Below, one piece after another: positions 30,412-39,606 of a DNA stretch of 64,000 nt (the first letter of the stretch is position 1; every line of letters begins with the position of its first letter). The notes beneath the pieces are model-generated. The model searched no databases, was not told where the DNA came from, and saw only the letters and a list, made by a program, of their open reading frames with translations. The position numbers and the translations under genes were made by a program. Source of the DNA: Klebsiella sp. RHBSTW-00484 (GTDB taxonomy: Bacteria > Pseudomonadota > Gammaproteobacteria > Enterobacterales > Enterobacteriaceae); NCBI RefSeq assembly GCF_013705725.1, contig NZ_CP055481.1, positions 5,456,001-5,520,000 of the forward strand. Reading direction: 5' to 3'.

Positions 30412-31176
30412 TTAGCGGCAGACTGGAACGCCACTGTGAAAACGAAATTCCGCTTCGGTTGCGTTAATAAGCGCCGCTTCCGCCTCGCCAAGCTGACGGA
30501 CGCGTTCGCTAATATCGTCTTCGGCAATTCGCTGCGCTAAATCCAGATAGTCTTGATAGTGACGCGCTTCGGAACGCAGTAGCGACAGATAAAACTTCTG
30601 CAGGTCATCATCCAGCCATGGCGCTAATGCGGCAAAACGCTCGCAGGAGCGGGCTTCAATATAGGCACCGCATATTAACTTATCGATCAGCATCACCGGT
30701 TCGTGAGAACGCACTTCCCGGCGCATCCCACGGGCGTAGTTGCTGGCGGTTATTTTGACGTAAGGTATGTCACGGGAGAGCATCATTTCACGCACCTGCC
30801 AGAAATGATGCAGCTCTTCTTTGATCAGCAAAATCATGTTGTCGAGCAGCTGACGTCCCCAGGGATCGTCGGTCTGCGGCATGGCGCTTTTATTTATCTG
30901 TTTATGCAGCGCGACAAAATCCGGCTCCGGCCCCCAGCGGTAGGTGAAGTCCTCATAGGGTTTCAGGCAGGCCAGTAGCTCATCCGCCCCTTCTTTATCC
31001 GCGACGTACCGACGCACCAGCAGCATGGCGTTCTGCGCCGCTTTCAGCTCGCACACCATGTGATCGGTGAGCAGCAGCGGCAGATTTTCCGGCTTCCGGG
31101 CTTCATCAATCCACGCCTGAGGTGTTGGGCAGTGCAGAAAATCTAAAATCGGAGAGAGTATGTGCGGGTAATCCAT
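30412..31176 (-). CDS. miaE: tRNA 2-methylthio-N6-isopentenyladenosine-37 hydroxylase MiaE
   Basis: MiaE hydroxylates the isopentenyl group of ms2i6A at position 37 of tRNAs reading UNN codons, using a ferritin-like di-iron centre and oxygen. The 254-residue protein contains the iron-ligand patterns KEELHHFWQV, AYIEARSCERF and RSEARHYQDYL. The gene is known from Salmonella and Klebsiella and is absent from E. coli K-12. It lies 47 bases downstream of rraB and may be read from the same promoter. Confidence 0.93.
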   Translation of the reverse strand: MDYPHILSPILDFLHCPTPQAWIDEARKPENLPLLLTDHMVCELKAAQNAMLLVRRYVADKEGADELLACLKPYEDFTYRWGPEPDFVALHKQINKSAMPQTDDPWGRQLLDNMILLIKEELHHFWQVREMMLSRDIPYVKITASNYARGMRREVRSHEPVMLIDKLICGAYIEARSCERFAALAPWLDDDLQKFYLSLLRSEARHYQDYLDLAQRIAEDDISERVRQLGEAEAALINATEAEFRFHSGVPVCR

Positions 31177-31223
31177 TGAAGTTCCTTGCTATACGGCGGC
31201 ATGCCGCCGTATATCTCTGCGGC

Positions 31224-31649
31224 TTAGTGGCGAACGCCGTCGTCATCTTCATCAACGAGATCTTCGTCGTCGTCACCTTCTTCGTCTTCACCGTTAGGAT
31301 CTTCGTAGTAGGTGCCCCAGCCGTCGTATTCAACTTCATATTTTTCTGCCAGCGTCATCAGTTGCTCAACCTGAGTATCGATCAGCTCAGCATTCAGCGC
31401 GGACTCACTGAGGATATCGCAACAGATAACGGTATCACCTTCTTCGACTTCCAGCTCTTCTGGCTCGGTCACTTCATAACCCAGTTTGAAGGCTTCTACC
31501 GCCACTTTCTCCAGCGTTTCGAAGTCGTCGGCAGAGAGATGATGCTCAATGGTGTACAGCGCGTCCGGATCGCTGCCATCTTCAAGCAGCTCTTCGATAA
31601 TCAGACGCGTTTCTTCACGCTGTTCTTCCAGTAGTTCCGGGTTTGCCAT
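31224..31649 (-). CDS. rraB: Ribonuclease E inhibitor RraB
   Basis: RraB binds the C-terminal scaffold region of RNase E and changes degradosome composition and mRNA turnover. The 141-residue protein is slightly longer than the E. coli protein (138 aa) and very acidic, ending in a run of aspartate and glutamate ([17 protein letters not shown]). An in-frame start at 31760 would add 37 unrelated residues; ATG 31649 gives the family start [15 protein letters not shown]. Confidence 0.93.
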   Translation of the reverse strand: MANPELLEEQREETRLIIEELLEDGSDPDALYTIEHHLSADDFETLEKVAVEAFKLGYEVTEPEELEVEEGDTVICCDILSESALNAELIDTQVEQLMTLAEKYEVEYDGWGTYYEDPNGEDEEGDDDEDLVDEDDDGVRH

Positions 31650-31745
31650 GGCTCGTTCCTCATAATGTGTCGCAGATACTTCTATTGTCACATACCGCCG
31701 TGATTGCCTCCACCTTCTGAGAGAAAGATTTATGACACGGGGTTG

Positions 31746-31787
31746 CAAATGAATATTCATACATATAAAGTGAATTTTAATTCAATA
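31746..31787. promoter_or_regulatory. Tandem ARG boxes (ArgR operator) upstream of argI
   Basis: Two imperfect palindromes, ATGAATATTCAT (31749-31760) and TGAATTTTAATTCA (31771-31784), match the ARG-box consensus and lie side by side 30-65 bases before the argI start. This is the usual arrangement for repression by the ArgR hexamer with arginine. Confidence 0.85.
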
Positions 31788-31813
31788 AATGGCCTAAGCC
31801 ATGTGAGGGAAAC

Positions 31814-32818
31814 ATGTCTGCGTTTTATCAGAAGCATTTTTTAAAGTTGCTTGATTTTACTCCTGCCGAAATCACCGCCCTGCTTGAGCTGGCGGCCAGA
31901 CTGAAAGCTGATAAGAAGAACAATATCGAAATTCAGCATCTCACCGGTAAAAACATCGCGCTCATCTTCGAAAAAGACTCTACCCGCACCCGATGCTCTT
32001 TCGAAGTTGCCGCATTTGACCAGGGCGCTCGCGTCACTTACCTCGGGCCGAGCGGCAGCCAGATTGGTCATAAAGAGTCGATCAAAGACACTGCCCGCGT
32101 GCTGGGCCGGATGTATGACGGCATTCAGTACCGCGGTCATGGCCAGGAAGTGGTGGAAACGCTTGCCGAATATGCCGGTGTTCCGGTCTGGAACGGCCTG
32201 ACCAACGAATTTCACCCAACTCAGTTGCTGGCAGATCTGTTAACTATGCAAGAACATCTACCGGGCAAAGCCTTTAATGAGATGACCCTGGTCTACGCCG
32301 GCGACGCGCGTAACAATATGGGGAATTCGATGCTCGAAGCCGCCGCGTTGACCGGGCTGGAGCTGCGTCTGGTGGCCCCGACGGCGTGCTGGCCGGAAGA
32401 GAAACTGGTCGCACAGTGTCAGGCGCTGGCGAAGAAAAACGGCGGTAACATCACCCTGACCGAAGATATCGCTGCGGGCGTGAAAGGCGCTGACTTTATC
32501 TATACCGACGTGTGGGTATCGATGGGCGAAGCCAAGGAGAAATGGGCCGAGCGGATAGCACTGCTGCGCGATTATCAGGTGAACAGCAAGATGATGGCGC
32601 TGACCGGCAATCCGCAGGTGAAATTCCTCCACTGCCTGCCCGCGTTCCACGACGATCAAACCACGCTCGGCAAACAGATGGCGGCGGATTACGGCCTGCA
32701 TGGCGGAATGGAAGTGACCGATGAGGTGTTTGAATCCCCAGCGAGCATTGTTTTCGACCAGGCGGAAAACCGTATGCATACCATCAAAGCGGTGATGGTC
32801 GCGACGCTATCCCACTGA
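31814..32818 (+). CDS. argI: Ornithine carbamoyltransferase ArgI
   Basis: ArgI makes citrulline from ornithine and carbamoyl phosphate in arginine biosynthesis. The 334-residue protein carries the carbamoyl-phosphate motif STRTRCSFE (about residues 56-64), HPTQ (residues 134-137) and the ornithine-site HCLPAFHD (about residues 273-280). ATG 31814 follows GAGGGAAAC. The gene stands alone; the next gene begins two bases after its stop on the opposite strand. Confidence 0.97.
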   Translation: MSAFYQKHFLKLLDFTPAEITALLELAARLKADKKNNIEIQHLTGKNIALIFEKDSTRTRCSFEVAAFDQGARVTYLGPSGSQIGHKESIKDTARVLGRMYDGIQYRGHGQEVVETLAEYAGVPVWNGLTNEFHPTQLLADLLTMQEHLPGKAFNEMTLVYAGDARNNMGNSMLEAAALTGLELRLVAPTACWPEEKLVAQCQALAKKNGGNITLTEDIAAGVKGADFIYTDVWVSMGEAKEKWAERIALLRDYQVNSKMMALTGNPQVKFLHCLPAFHDDQTTLGKQMAADYGLHGGMEVTDEVFESPASIVFDQAENRMHTIKAVMVATLSH

Positions 32819-32820
32819 GA

Positions 32821-33546
32821 TTAGAAACTGAAGGTATAGCGTTCGGCAACGATATACTGTTCCCCGTAGTGAATCGGCTGATGCTGGCTGTCCAGAATCA
32901 ACGTTTTCATCAGGAACAACGGTTCGCCGGGCTGTTGCTGTAGAAGTGGTGCGTTATCCGCATGCGCGCGCACCATTTCTACCGTCGTTTCTCCGGCATA
33001 CGTTGGCACAATGGCGTGCTTTTCACGTAATAATTGATACAGCGACCCGCTGAGATCTTCCTGCTGTAAAAATCCCAATCGCTTTAAAGAATAGTAGTTA
33101 TTTTCCAGCATCAACGGCGCATCCCCTGCGATTCTGAGCCGCTGGATATAAAGCAGTGAATCATCACTCTCAAGTTCGAGCAACTGGCGGGCATTACGGT
33201 AGTCCGAAAGAATTTCGCTACGGATAACCACGCTGTGAGTCGGCAGATGATTCACATTACAAGCGGCAGTAAAGCTAAGCAGATGAACAACTTTGCGTTC
33301 AATTTTAGGCAGACAGACAAAAGTGCCCTTCCCTTGTTTTTTTACCAGATACCCTTCTGCAACTAACTCTTTCACTGCATTACGCACCGTAATACGGCTG
33401 ATGTTATAGAGTTCGCTGAGCTCAACCTCGGTCGGTATTTTCTCGCCTTCAGCGAGTTTTCCAGACGAGATATCACTGAGGATTTTATCCTTAAGCTGCC
33501 TGTATAGCGGGATGGAAGTATTCTGTTGCAGTCCAAAATTCGACAT
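32821..33546 (-). CDS. GntR/HutC-family regulator with UTRA domain
   Basis: This 241-residue regulator has an N-terminal winged helix (LSELYNISRITVRNAVKELVAEGYLVKKQGKGTFV, about residues 35-70) and a C-terminal UTRA ligand domain, the architecture of FrlR and FraR, which control fructosyl-amine operons. An in-frame start at 33603 adds 19 unsupported residues, so ATG 33546 is chosen. It is the last gene in the leftward accessory operon, 84 bases after the carrier gene, and is the likely controller of that operon through the palindrome at 38636-38663. Confidence 0.85.
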   Translation of the reverse strand: MSNFGLQQNTSIPLYRQLKDKILSDISSGKLAEGEKIPTEVELSELYNISRITVRNAVKELVAEGYLVKKQGKGTFVCLPKIERKVVHLLSFTAACNVNHLPTHSVVIRSEILSDYRNARQLLELESDDSLLYIQRLRIAGDAPLMLENNYYSLKRLGFLQQEDLSGSLYQLLREKHAIVPTYAGETTVEMVRAHADNAPLLQQQPGEPLFLMKTLILDSQHQPIHYGEQYIVAERYTFSF

Positions 33547-33630
33547 AAAAGAGGTACCAGCACGGCCATTAATGCGAAGCGGGATTATAATCGAAGCGCG
33601 CACGTCAAACCACGACGGCGCGCATATCCC

Positions 33631-35049
33631 TTATACCCAGGCCGAAATAGCGGCAAATACCGCGCTGACTATCCACAGTATCGGGAACAGTGGGGCAATC
33701 GCCTTCAACCACTGACCAAATCCAATGCGCGCGATTGACAGTCCAGCCAACAATACACCGCCAGTTGGCGAAATCAGGTTGGTCAAGCCATTACCAAATT
33801 GATAGGCCATGACCATCGCTTCTTTGTTAATTCCGACCAGGTCACCTAATGGTGCCAGAACCGGCATCGTCAGCGCTGCCTCGCCCGAGGATGACGGAAC
33901 AAAGAAGGTGATCACGTTATGACCCAACAGCATCAGGGTGGTAAAAGCATACTGCGGCAACCCTTCCAGCATTTCCGATAGACCATACAACATCGTGTCG
34001 ATAATTCGCCCATTTTCCGCAATCACCAAGATGCCACGCGCAAGACCTATCACCACCGCGGCATACACGAACTCTTTACAGCCTTCGACAAAACTGTCGG
34101 CCATGCCGCTAATTCCCATACGCCCGACAATGCCGGAGAACAGCCCCAGAGCCAAAAAGACAGAACCGATCTCGACCATATACCAGCCGCGGGTGATTAA
34201 TCCCCATGAGATGATCGCCAGCGCTAAGACAAAAGCGATGATAATGACCCGATCGGCCCTGGAAAAATGCACTGCCGTATTTTGTGTCGACAAAAACTGC
34301 GCACGGTTCTGACAATCGTTTTCATAAACTGGCGACTTTTGCGGGAAACATTTAACCCGATGGGCGTACCACATGGTGTAAGCAATAGCGAGCAGCGTAA
34401 AGACCAGCCACGCGATTGCCCGTAGCCACAACTGTGGGTTGCCCTGGATACCCGCGACGCCCTGTGCGATAAGCACCGAGAACGGGTTCGTCATCGCGCC
34501 AACGTAGCCTATCTGGGTTCCCAGGAACAGAATCAGGAGCGCGGTCATTGAGTCATATCCCAGCGCTAACATCAGGGAAATAAAAATCGCATACAGAGGA
34601 ATGACTTCTTCGCTCATGCCAAAAGTTGCCCCCCCCAGGCTAAACAAGGTCATAGCGATAGGGATGACAAGAATACCTTTTCCGGCCAGTCGTTCAGCCA
34701 GGGCCAGCAGACCTCGCTCGATGGCTCCAGTACGCAAAATGATGCCAAAGGCCCCGCCAACAATGAGCACAAACGCAACAACGTCCGCAGCCTTAATGAT
34801 CCCTTCCATCGGCGCGGCCAGCACGGCGGTGAAACCCTGACGCAAATCGCCATCTGCACTGACTTTTTCCAGCAGATGGTAAGACCCCGGGATCACTAAC
34901 GTTTTCGTTTCACCACCGGGTAAGGTGACTGAGTGATAGTCAAAGCTGCCGCTGGGAATACACCATGTCAGCAGCGCCACTAATACAATAATGAAGAAAA
35001 TCAGAGCGTAGCAGTGCGGCATCGCCCACTTTATTTTTGCAATACGCAT
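33631..35049 (-). CDS. YfcC-type (DcuC superfamily) carrier
   Basis: This 472-residue inner-membrane transporter has about twelve hydrophobic segments. The N-terminal pattern WAMPHCYALIFFIIVLVALLTWCIPSGSF with a following periplasmic stretch is typical of the YfcC/C4-dicarboxylate anaerobic carrier group, and LGTQIGYVGAMTNPFSVLIAQ and VPSSSGEAALTMPVLAPLGDL are conserved family segments. The Salmonella fructose-asparagine transporter FraA belongs to the same broad superfamily. With a FrlB/FraB-like deglycase and kinase in the operon, uptake of a glycated amino acid or related compound is inferred. Confidence 0.8.
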   Translation of the reverse strand: MRIAKIKWAMPHCYALIFFIIVLVALLTWCIPSGSFDYHSVTLPGGETKTLVIPGSYHLLEKVSADGDLRQGFTAVLAAPMEGIIKAADVVAFVLIVGGAFGIILRTGAIERGLLALAERLAGKGILVIPIAMTLFSLGGATFGMSEEVIPLYAIFISLMLALGYDSMTALLILFLGTQIGYVGAMTNPFSVLIAQGVAGIQGNPQLWLRAIAWLVFTLLAIAYTMWYAHRVKCFPQKSPVYENDCQNRAQFLSTQNTAVHFSRADRVIIIAFVLALAIISWGLITRGWYMVEIGSVFLALGLFSGIVGRMGISGMADSFVEGCKEFVYAAVVIGLARGILVIAENGRIIDTMLYGLSEMLEGLPQYAFTTLMLLGHNVITFFVPSSSGEAALTMPVLAPLGDLVGINKEAMVMAYQFGNGLTNLISPTGGVLLAGLSIARIGFGQWLKAIAPLFPILWIVSAVFAAISAWV

Positions 35050-35104
35050 AATCCGCCTCGGTAAGATGTTTATGTTATGTCCGCCGCAATACAGCGTTTA
35101 TAGG

Positions 35105-36670
35105 TTATAAAAGGTCGTGCGTAATACGTCCGTCAGCCAGCGTTAGCACGACTCTGGATGCACGCAGCTCATCGTTAGGACAGGTCAGCAAGTTGCTATC
35201 AAAGACGGCGATATCAGCACGTTTTCCAGGCTCGAGGCTTCCCGTCACCTCTTCCATACCGTGATGGCGAGCGCTGTTCAGCGTCCAGGCGGTTAAAAGC
35301 TGTTGGCGGGTCATTCCGCGATCGCGATGCCAGCCATTCTCCGGTGAGCCATCAGGGAACTGGCGGCAGCAGGCGGCATACATCGCGTCCGGAATGGAAG
35401 GAATAAACAACGGCAGGTCAGTACCGATAGTTACCGCCACATCGGCGTCGAATAATGCGGCATAGTCGTAGAATTGCACCTCACGCGCTTCGCCATAACG
35501 TTCACGCATATACGCGTCGGTTTCGCTGCCATTGAGGAGCAAAATTTGCGCGTATACTTCGGCAAAAAGGCCAAGTGCCGCCATCCGGGGAATATCATCG
35601 GGATGCGGACACTCCAGATCGCTAAGAGAATGCCAGGTCATTCTATTTGGGTCACGCTCACGACACTCGGCAAAAATATTGATGCAGTGGCGAATCGCGG
35701 CATCCCCTTCGGCGTTCATGCAACAATTGAATCCCTGAGCGTCGGCCGCCAGCACTTGCTGACGTAGAGTGTCATAATTAACCGGACGTTCATTATGCGT
35801 GGTGGGCCGGTCGGCGTAGGGATAAAGCATATCGCCTGTATGATCGGCAATCACACCATCGACCATAAATTTGAAACCATGAAAACGTAGCCATGGCGAC
35901 TGAAATCGGCCTCGTGCATGCTCACCGAAAGAGAGGTTAATCGGTGCAGAAACCGCCTGAGAAACAATGCTAACTCGCAGTGACAGCGCCTTTTCTTTTT
36001 CCAGCTCAGACCAGGCGTCCATCAATGACGGTGAGTCGTTGAAACAAACGTCTTTTATCGCCGTAATGCCCTGCGCCGCCAGCCGCACCATAAATGCCCG
36101 CATGTCATCCTTTAACTGCCCGGAGTCAGCCAGCATCTCATTAAGCAGCGAAATTCTTGCCTCTGCGCTGCACTCAGCGGCGGTGAAAGCGTATCGTTCC
36201 TCAGCGGCACGATTCATCCAGCAGTAGCTTTTGTCATCATTAATCGCCACAACTGGTCGTTGCGGGAAAGTTTCATCAAGTAACCCGGCATCGGGCAGTG
36301 CACCCCAACGGGATGTTGACCATCCCCAACCGTAGAGGCTTTGCCCTGCCGACAGTGCTTGCTCTGCGGTTTTTAATAATTCAAGCGCTTCGTGGCTATC
36401 GCCTGCAGCACGCAAATCAACCCCACGTCGCATGCTCATATAACCGGTGAAAAAGGTGTGATTGTCGCAAAACCCAGGGCAAATCAGCCGGTCGCCAAGT
36501 TCAAGAACGCGGGTGTATTCGCCTCGCCACGGGCTAATGTCGTCCCCGTCAGCTAGCATTGCCGCGATCTCACCATTTTTAATTACCACATATCCGCTAA
36601 AAACCTGATCGCTGACGGCGGTAAAAATGGCATCAGAACGTAAAATCAAATCAGCAGCTTCGGTATTCAT
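35105..36670 (-). CDS. Amidohydrolase-superfamily protein (YtcJ/Amidohydro_3 type) with altered metal motifs
   Basis: This 521-residue protein has the layout of the Amidohydro_3/YtcJ group: an N-terminal beta domain (DAIFTAVSDQVFSGYVVIKNGEI), a TIM barrel, and a C-terminal return of the beta domain (SLEPGKRADIAVFD). The usual HxH metal motif is replaced by NHTFF, and the usual HAxGD motif reads NAEGD. The lysine-containing KFMVDGV, a later histidine (WHSLSD) and the aspartate of IGTDLP are present. It may bind metal differently or act on an unusual substrate. ATG 36670 follows GAGGAAAG; an upstream start at 36736 is less likely. It lies between the kinase and carrier genes of the fructosyl-amine-type operon. 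Confidence 0.75.
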   Translation of the reverse strand: MNTEAADLILRSDAIFTAVSDQVFSGYVVIKNGEIAAMLADGDDISPWRGEYTRVLELGDRLICPGFCDNHTFFTGYMSMRRGVDLRAAGDSHEALELLKTAEQALSAGQSLYGWGWSTSRWGALPDAGLLDETFPQRPVVAINDDKSYCWMNRAAEERYAFTAAECSAEARISLLNEMLADSGQLKDDMRAFMVRLAAQGITAIKDVCFNDSPSLMDAWSELEKEKALSLRVSIVSQAVSAPINLSFGEHARGRFQSPWLRFHGFKFMVDGVIADHTGDMLYPYADRPTTHNERPVNYDTLRQQVLAADAQGFNCCMNAEGDAAIRHCINIFAECRERDPNRMTWHSLSDLECPHPDDIPRMAALGLFAEVYAQILLLNGSETDAYMRERYGEAREVQFYDYAALFDADVAVTIGTDLPLFIPSIPDAMYAACCRQFPDGSPENGWHRDRGMTRQQLLTAWTLNSARHHGMEEVTGSLEPGKRADIAVFDSNLLTCPNDELRASRVVLTLADGRITHDLL

Positions 36671-36702
36671 TGTTCTTTCCTCTCGGAAAAGAGCGCACAA
36701 AT

Positions 36703-36750
36703 CCCCGTTTCCGTCCGGCAAGCGGACGGAAATCACATCAATAAACGGGG
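36703..36750. other. Cruciform-like inverted repeats between the kinase and amidohydrolase genes
   Basis: An inner stem TTTCCGTCCG / CGGACGGAAA (36708-36732) lies inside an outer repeat CCCCGTTT / AAACGGGG (36703-36750). In the leftward transcript this would form a strong hairpin 33-80 bases before the amidohydrolase start, with no T-run. It may act as a processing or mRNA-stability element within the operon. Confidence 0.5.
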
Positions 36751-36765
36751 AGATGGCGCTATGAG

Positions 36766-37599
36766 TTAGTAGCGAACTCCGTAGCCAAAAGCACCCTCTT
36801 TCAGGCAGATTTGTGCCGAGAAAGCAGCCGCCTTTTGCAGGCTATCGGTAATGGCCTGGCATTGATCGCCCACTGGTTGCGCAAGGAAATGACAGACAAA
36901 AGCGGTGATGAACGCGTCGCCCGCGCCCATGGTGTCAACCGGCGTAACATAGTCAGGAGCCTGCTGATACCAGTCTTGCCCGTCGAATAAAATAGCCCCT
37001 TCATCGCCGCGCGTGGCGCAGACAATACGACTGCCGCTGGCCTGTGCCTGTTGCACAATTTCACGCGTTTGCGACAAGCTGTAATCCGCGCAGGAGAAGA
37101 AGGCAAAATCGACATAGCGGCATAGCGGCAGCACCTCCTCCAGCACAAAGTCGTCGGAAAAATCGAAGGAGAGCGGAATATTGAGCTGACGTAACCCAGG
37201 AAGTTGCGTATCAATATAGCTATAACAGCCGCTGTGGATCAGGTCGAAGTTACGCAGATATTGCTCATGCTGAAAGATAAAATCCATGGAGGTATTTTTG
37301 CGAATCCCCCCGGCGTTAGAGCCGAGGAAAATACGCTCACCCTCTTCGATTTTCAGCTGCGCGCAGCCATTGTCTCCAGCTACCTGCAGACAATGCGGCC
37401 ACTTCACGCCAACTTTATCCAGCACGTTCATCACGTGGCTAGCGGCATCATCATCGCCAAAAATCCCCAGATAGGCCGCGTTGTGCCCGAGCATTGCCGC
37501 ATAAGCGGCAAAGTTGAGCGCATTTCCACCGGGATACATGGTCTGCGTATGTGCATATTTATCGACGACATTATCGCCAATTCCAATCACGTTCATCAT
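36766..37599 (-). CDS. PfkB-family sugar kinase, FrlD/FraD-like
   Basis: This 277-residue kinase resembles FrlD, which phosphorylates fructoselysine at C6, and FraD of the fructose-asparagine pathway. It has GIGDNVVDKY at the start, PGGNALNFAAYAAMLG, and the catalytic signature DTMGAGDAFITAF (about residues 226-238). The gene is nine bases downstream of the FrlB-like gene, the same pairing of kinase with deglycase as in the frl and fra operons. It should act first on the imported ketosamine to give the 6-phosphate. Confidence 0.85.
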   Translation of the reverse strand: MMNVIGIGDNVVDKYAHTQTMYPGGNALNFAAYAAMLGHNAAYLGIFGDDDAASHVMNVLDKVGVKWPHCLQVAGDNGCAQLKIEEGERIFLGSNAGGIRKNTSMDFIFQHEQYLRNFDLIHSGCYSYIDTQLPGLRQLNIPLSFDFSDDFVLEEVLPLCRYVDFAFFSCADYSLSQTREIVQQAQASGSRIVCATRGDEGAILFDGQDWYQQAPDYVTPVDTMGAGDAFITAFVCHFLAQPVGDQCQAITDSLQKAAAFSAQICLKEGAFGYGVRY

Positions 37600-37608
37600 G
37601 ATTCCCTT

Positions 37609-38583
37609 TTAGTAAGCCACCAGCCCCATATAGCGGCGGGTATCCAGCGGATGTTGACGAATATCCGCCAGTGCAGAGCGGTATTCACACATGATGCTGT
37701 AAAACAGCACCGGATTGAAAAACTCCACCACTGACGGCGGCAGAACGCCTATACCCAGTTCTTTGGCGTCAACCACCTCAACTTTTTCGGCGTAAGTAGA
37801 AAGAAACTCTTGAGCACGCTCATCCATCACTCGCGTACGACCTTCATTCATTAGCAAAATAAACGGGGTTTCTTTATCGGTGACTTCAAAAGGACCGTGA
37901 AAATATTCGCCAGAGTGGATAGGCGCCGCATGCAGCCACTGCATCTCCATTAACGAGCAGATGGCAAACCCGTAGGCATGACCGTAAGACGCCCCGCTGG
38001 AGAGGATATAGAACAGCTTTTCATCCTGATATCGCTGGGCAAAGCGCTGGCAGCGCTCCGCGACCTGCTGGCGGCCTCGGGCAATGACGCCGTTGATTTG
38101 GCTCATCCCCTGTTGGAAATCAGCGTAATGCTCGAAACCTTCGACCTGCTGCAGCGTATCAACGCACAGGTTCAGGATGATCGCCATCGGGTTATCGACC
38201 ACGTTGGTATCATTGCCCCAGGCATAGAGAATATTGTGGCTGGCATATTCGATCAGCTGTGCCTGAGCGTTGTGGGTAAGCGTAATGGTTTGCGCCTGGT
38301 GCTGCTGTGCAAACTTAGCCGCAGCGACGGATTCAGGGGTGTTACCACCATGCGAGCAGACGATAACCAGCGAGTTTTCTCCCAGCGTTTTCGGTGTCGC
38401 ATAGACAAACTCATTTGCTGTATACATCCCGACATGCAGCTGAGTCGCTTCGCTATCAAGGAAATATTTCGCCGGATACATATCAACCAGCGATCCACCA
38501 CAGGCAACAAGGAAAATCTGACGGATACCACCGTGGTCTTTCATCCCTTCCGCAACAGACTTAATTATTTCATTACTATTCAT
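37609..38583 (-). CDS. SIS-domain ketosamine-6-phosphate deglycase, FrlB/FraB-like
   Basis: This 324-residue protein has the SIS architecture of FrlB/FraB, which split a 6-phospho-fructosyl amine into glucose-6-phosphate and the free amino compound. Recognisable family segments are VACGGSLVDMYPAKYFL, CSHGGNTPES, MQWLHAAPIHSGEYFHGPFEVTD and the C-terminal HPLDTRRYM. The HSGE...FHGPFE region corresponds to the active-site area of FraB. ATG 38583 is preceded by GGAG at a good distance; a start seven codons upstream is less likely. It is the first gene of the operon and sits 53 bases after a 28-bp palindrome. Confidence 0.85.
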   Translation of the reverse strand: MNSNEIIKSVAEGMKDHGGIRQIFLVACGGSLVDMYPAKYFLDSEATQLHVGMYTANEFVYATPKTLGENSLVIVCSHGGNTPESVAAAKFAQQHQAQTITLTHNAQAQLIEYASHNILYAWGNDTNVVDNPMAIILNLCVDTLQQVEGFEHYADFQQGMSQINGVIARGRQQVAERCQRFAQRYQDEKLFYILSSGASYGHAYGFAICSLMEMQWLHAAPIHSGEYFHGPFEVTDKETPFILLMNEGRTRVMDERAQEFLSTYAEKVEVVDAKELGIGVLPPSVVEFFNPVLFYSIMCEYRSALADIRQHPLDTRRYMGLVAY

Positions 38584-38635
38584 ACAATTAAAACTCCACG
38601 TCACATTATTGGCTGTTTAAACTCAACGGAAACAA

Positions 38636-38663
38636 CATTAATACGTTATATAACGTATTAATG
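38636..38663. promoter_or_regulatory. Perfect 28-bp palindrome upstream of the FrlB-like gene, candidate GntR operator
   Basis: The half site CATTAATACGTTAT is followed directly by its exact reverse complement. The centre contains GTTATATAAC, which resembles the GT-N-TA-N-AC type recognised by HutC-subfamily GntR regulators. It lies 53 bases before the first gene of the operon that ends with a GntR/UTRA gene. Confidence 0.65.
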
Positions 38664-38759
38664 AGATCGCCATCAAAATTTCCACAAATGCGCACGGGTA
38701 TGTGTGTCCTGATGAAGGCATGAAGAGGGGAAATAAAGAGTTAAAAGCGAAGAAAAGAA

Positions 38760-38803
38760 TAAAAAAAAGGCTAACCTCGTGTTATGCAACGAACGTTAGC
38801 CTC
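38760..38803 (-). terminator. Terminator after yjgK
   Basis: Read leftward, GGCTAAC and GTTAGCC form a stem with a loop of about 20 bases, followed by a run of eight T (38761-38768 on the + strand is an A-run). It begins 16 bases after the yjgK stop. Confidence 0.7.
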
Positions 38804-38818
38804 TGATGAAAAAATTGA

Positions 38819-39298
<480 letters not shown>

Positions 39299-39412
39299 TC
39301 ATTTTACGTTTTTATACCCCCCTTCCCACTGCCATACCACTCCTTTTTTGTGGTTTTTTGCGCTGACGCAACGTTATCCAGGCAAACGTTTACCTGTTTG
39401 TGGATTAATCGC

Positions 39413-39440
39413 TTGATCCGAAATATGAGCTGCGTATAAT
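39413..39440 (+). promoter_or_regulatory. Promoter of the pyrLBI operon
   Basis: A perfect -10 TATAAT (39435-39440) and a -35 TTGATC (39413-39418) are separated by 16 bases, with pyrL starting 26 bases after the -10. The position corresponds to the main pyrBI promoter of E. coli. Confidence 0.75.
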
Positions 39441-39465
39441 GCCACCCGTTTTGCCGGGAGGAATT

Positions 39466-39570
39466 ATGGTTCAGTGTGTACGACATCGCGTCTTACCGCG
39501 TCTGAAAACAGACGCTGGCCTGCCGTTTTTCCTTTCCGTTGCATCCGTATTCGTAAAGCCCCTTATTTAA
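39466..39570 (+). CDS. pyrL: pyrBI operon leader peptide PyrL
   Basis: The 34-residue leader begins MVQCVRHRVLPRLKTDAG, almost the same as E. coli PyrL over the first 20 residues, then diverges and ends earlier (E. coli PyrL is 44 residues). GGGAGGAATT provides the ribosome binding site. When UTP is low, RNA polymerase pauses in the T-rich stretch, the ribosome translating pyrL catches up, and the terminator overlapping its 3' end is prevented from forming. Stop codon TAA lies inside the terminator loop. Confidence 0.93.
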   Translation: MVQCVRHRVLPRLKTDAGLPFFLSVASVFVKPLI

Positions 39571-39584
39571 GGGGCTTTTTTTTT
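39555..39584 (+). terminator. pyrBI attenuator
   Basis: GCCCC-TTATTTAA-GGGGC followed by nine T lies between pyrL and pyrB. It is the UTP-sensitive intrinsic terminator of the operon. Confidence 0.92.
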
Positions 39585-39606
39585 GCCCAGGCGTCAGGAG
39601 ATAAAC

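Noticed and set aside
39304-39486. A 60-codon leftward frame over the pyrL promoter
   Set aside because: It runs through the pyrBI promoter and leader and has no ribosome binding site; pyrL on the other strand explains the conservation.
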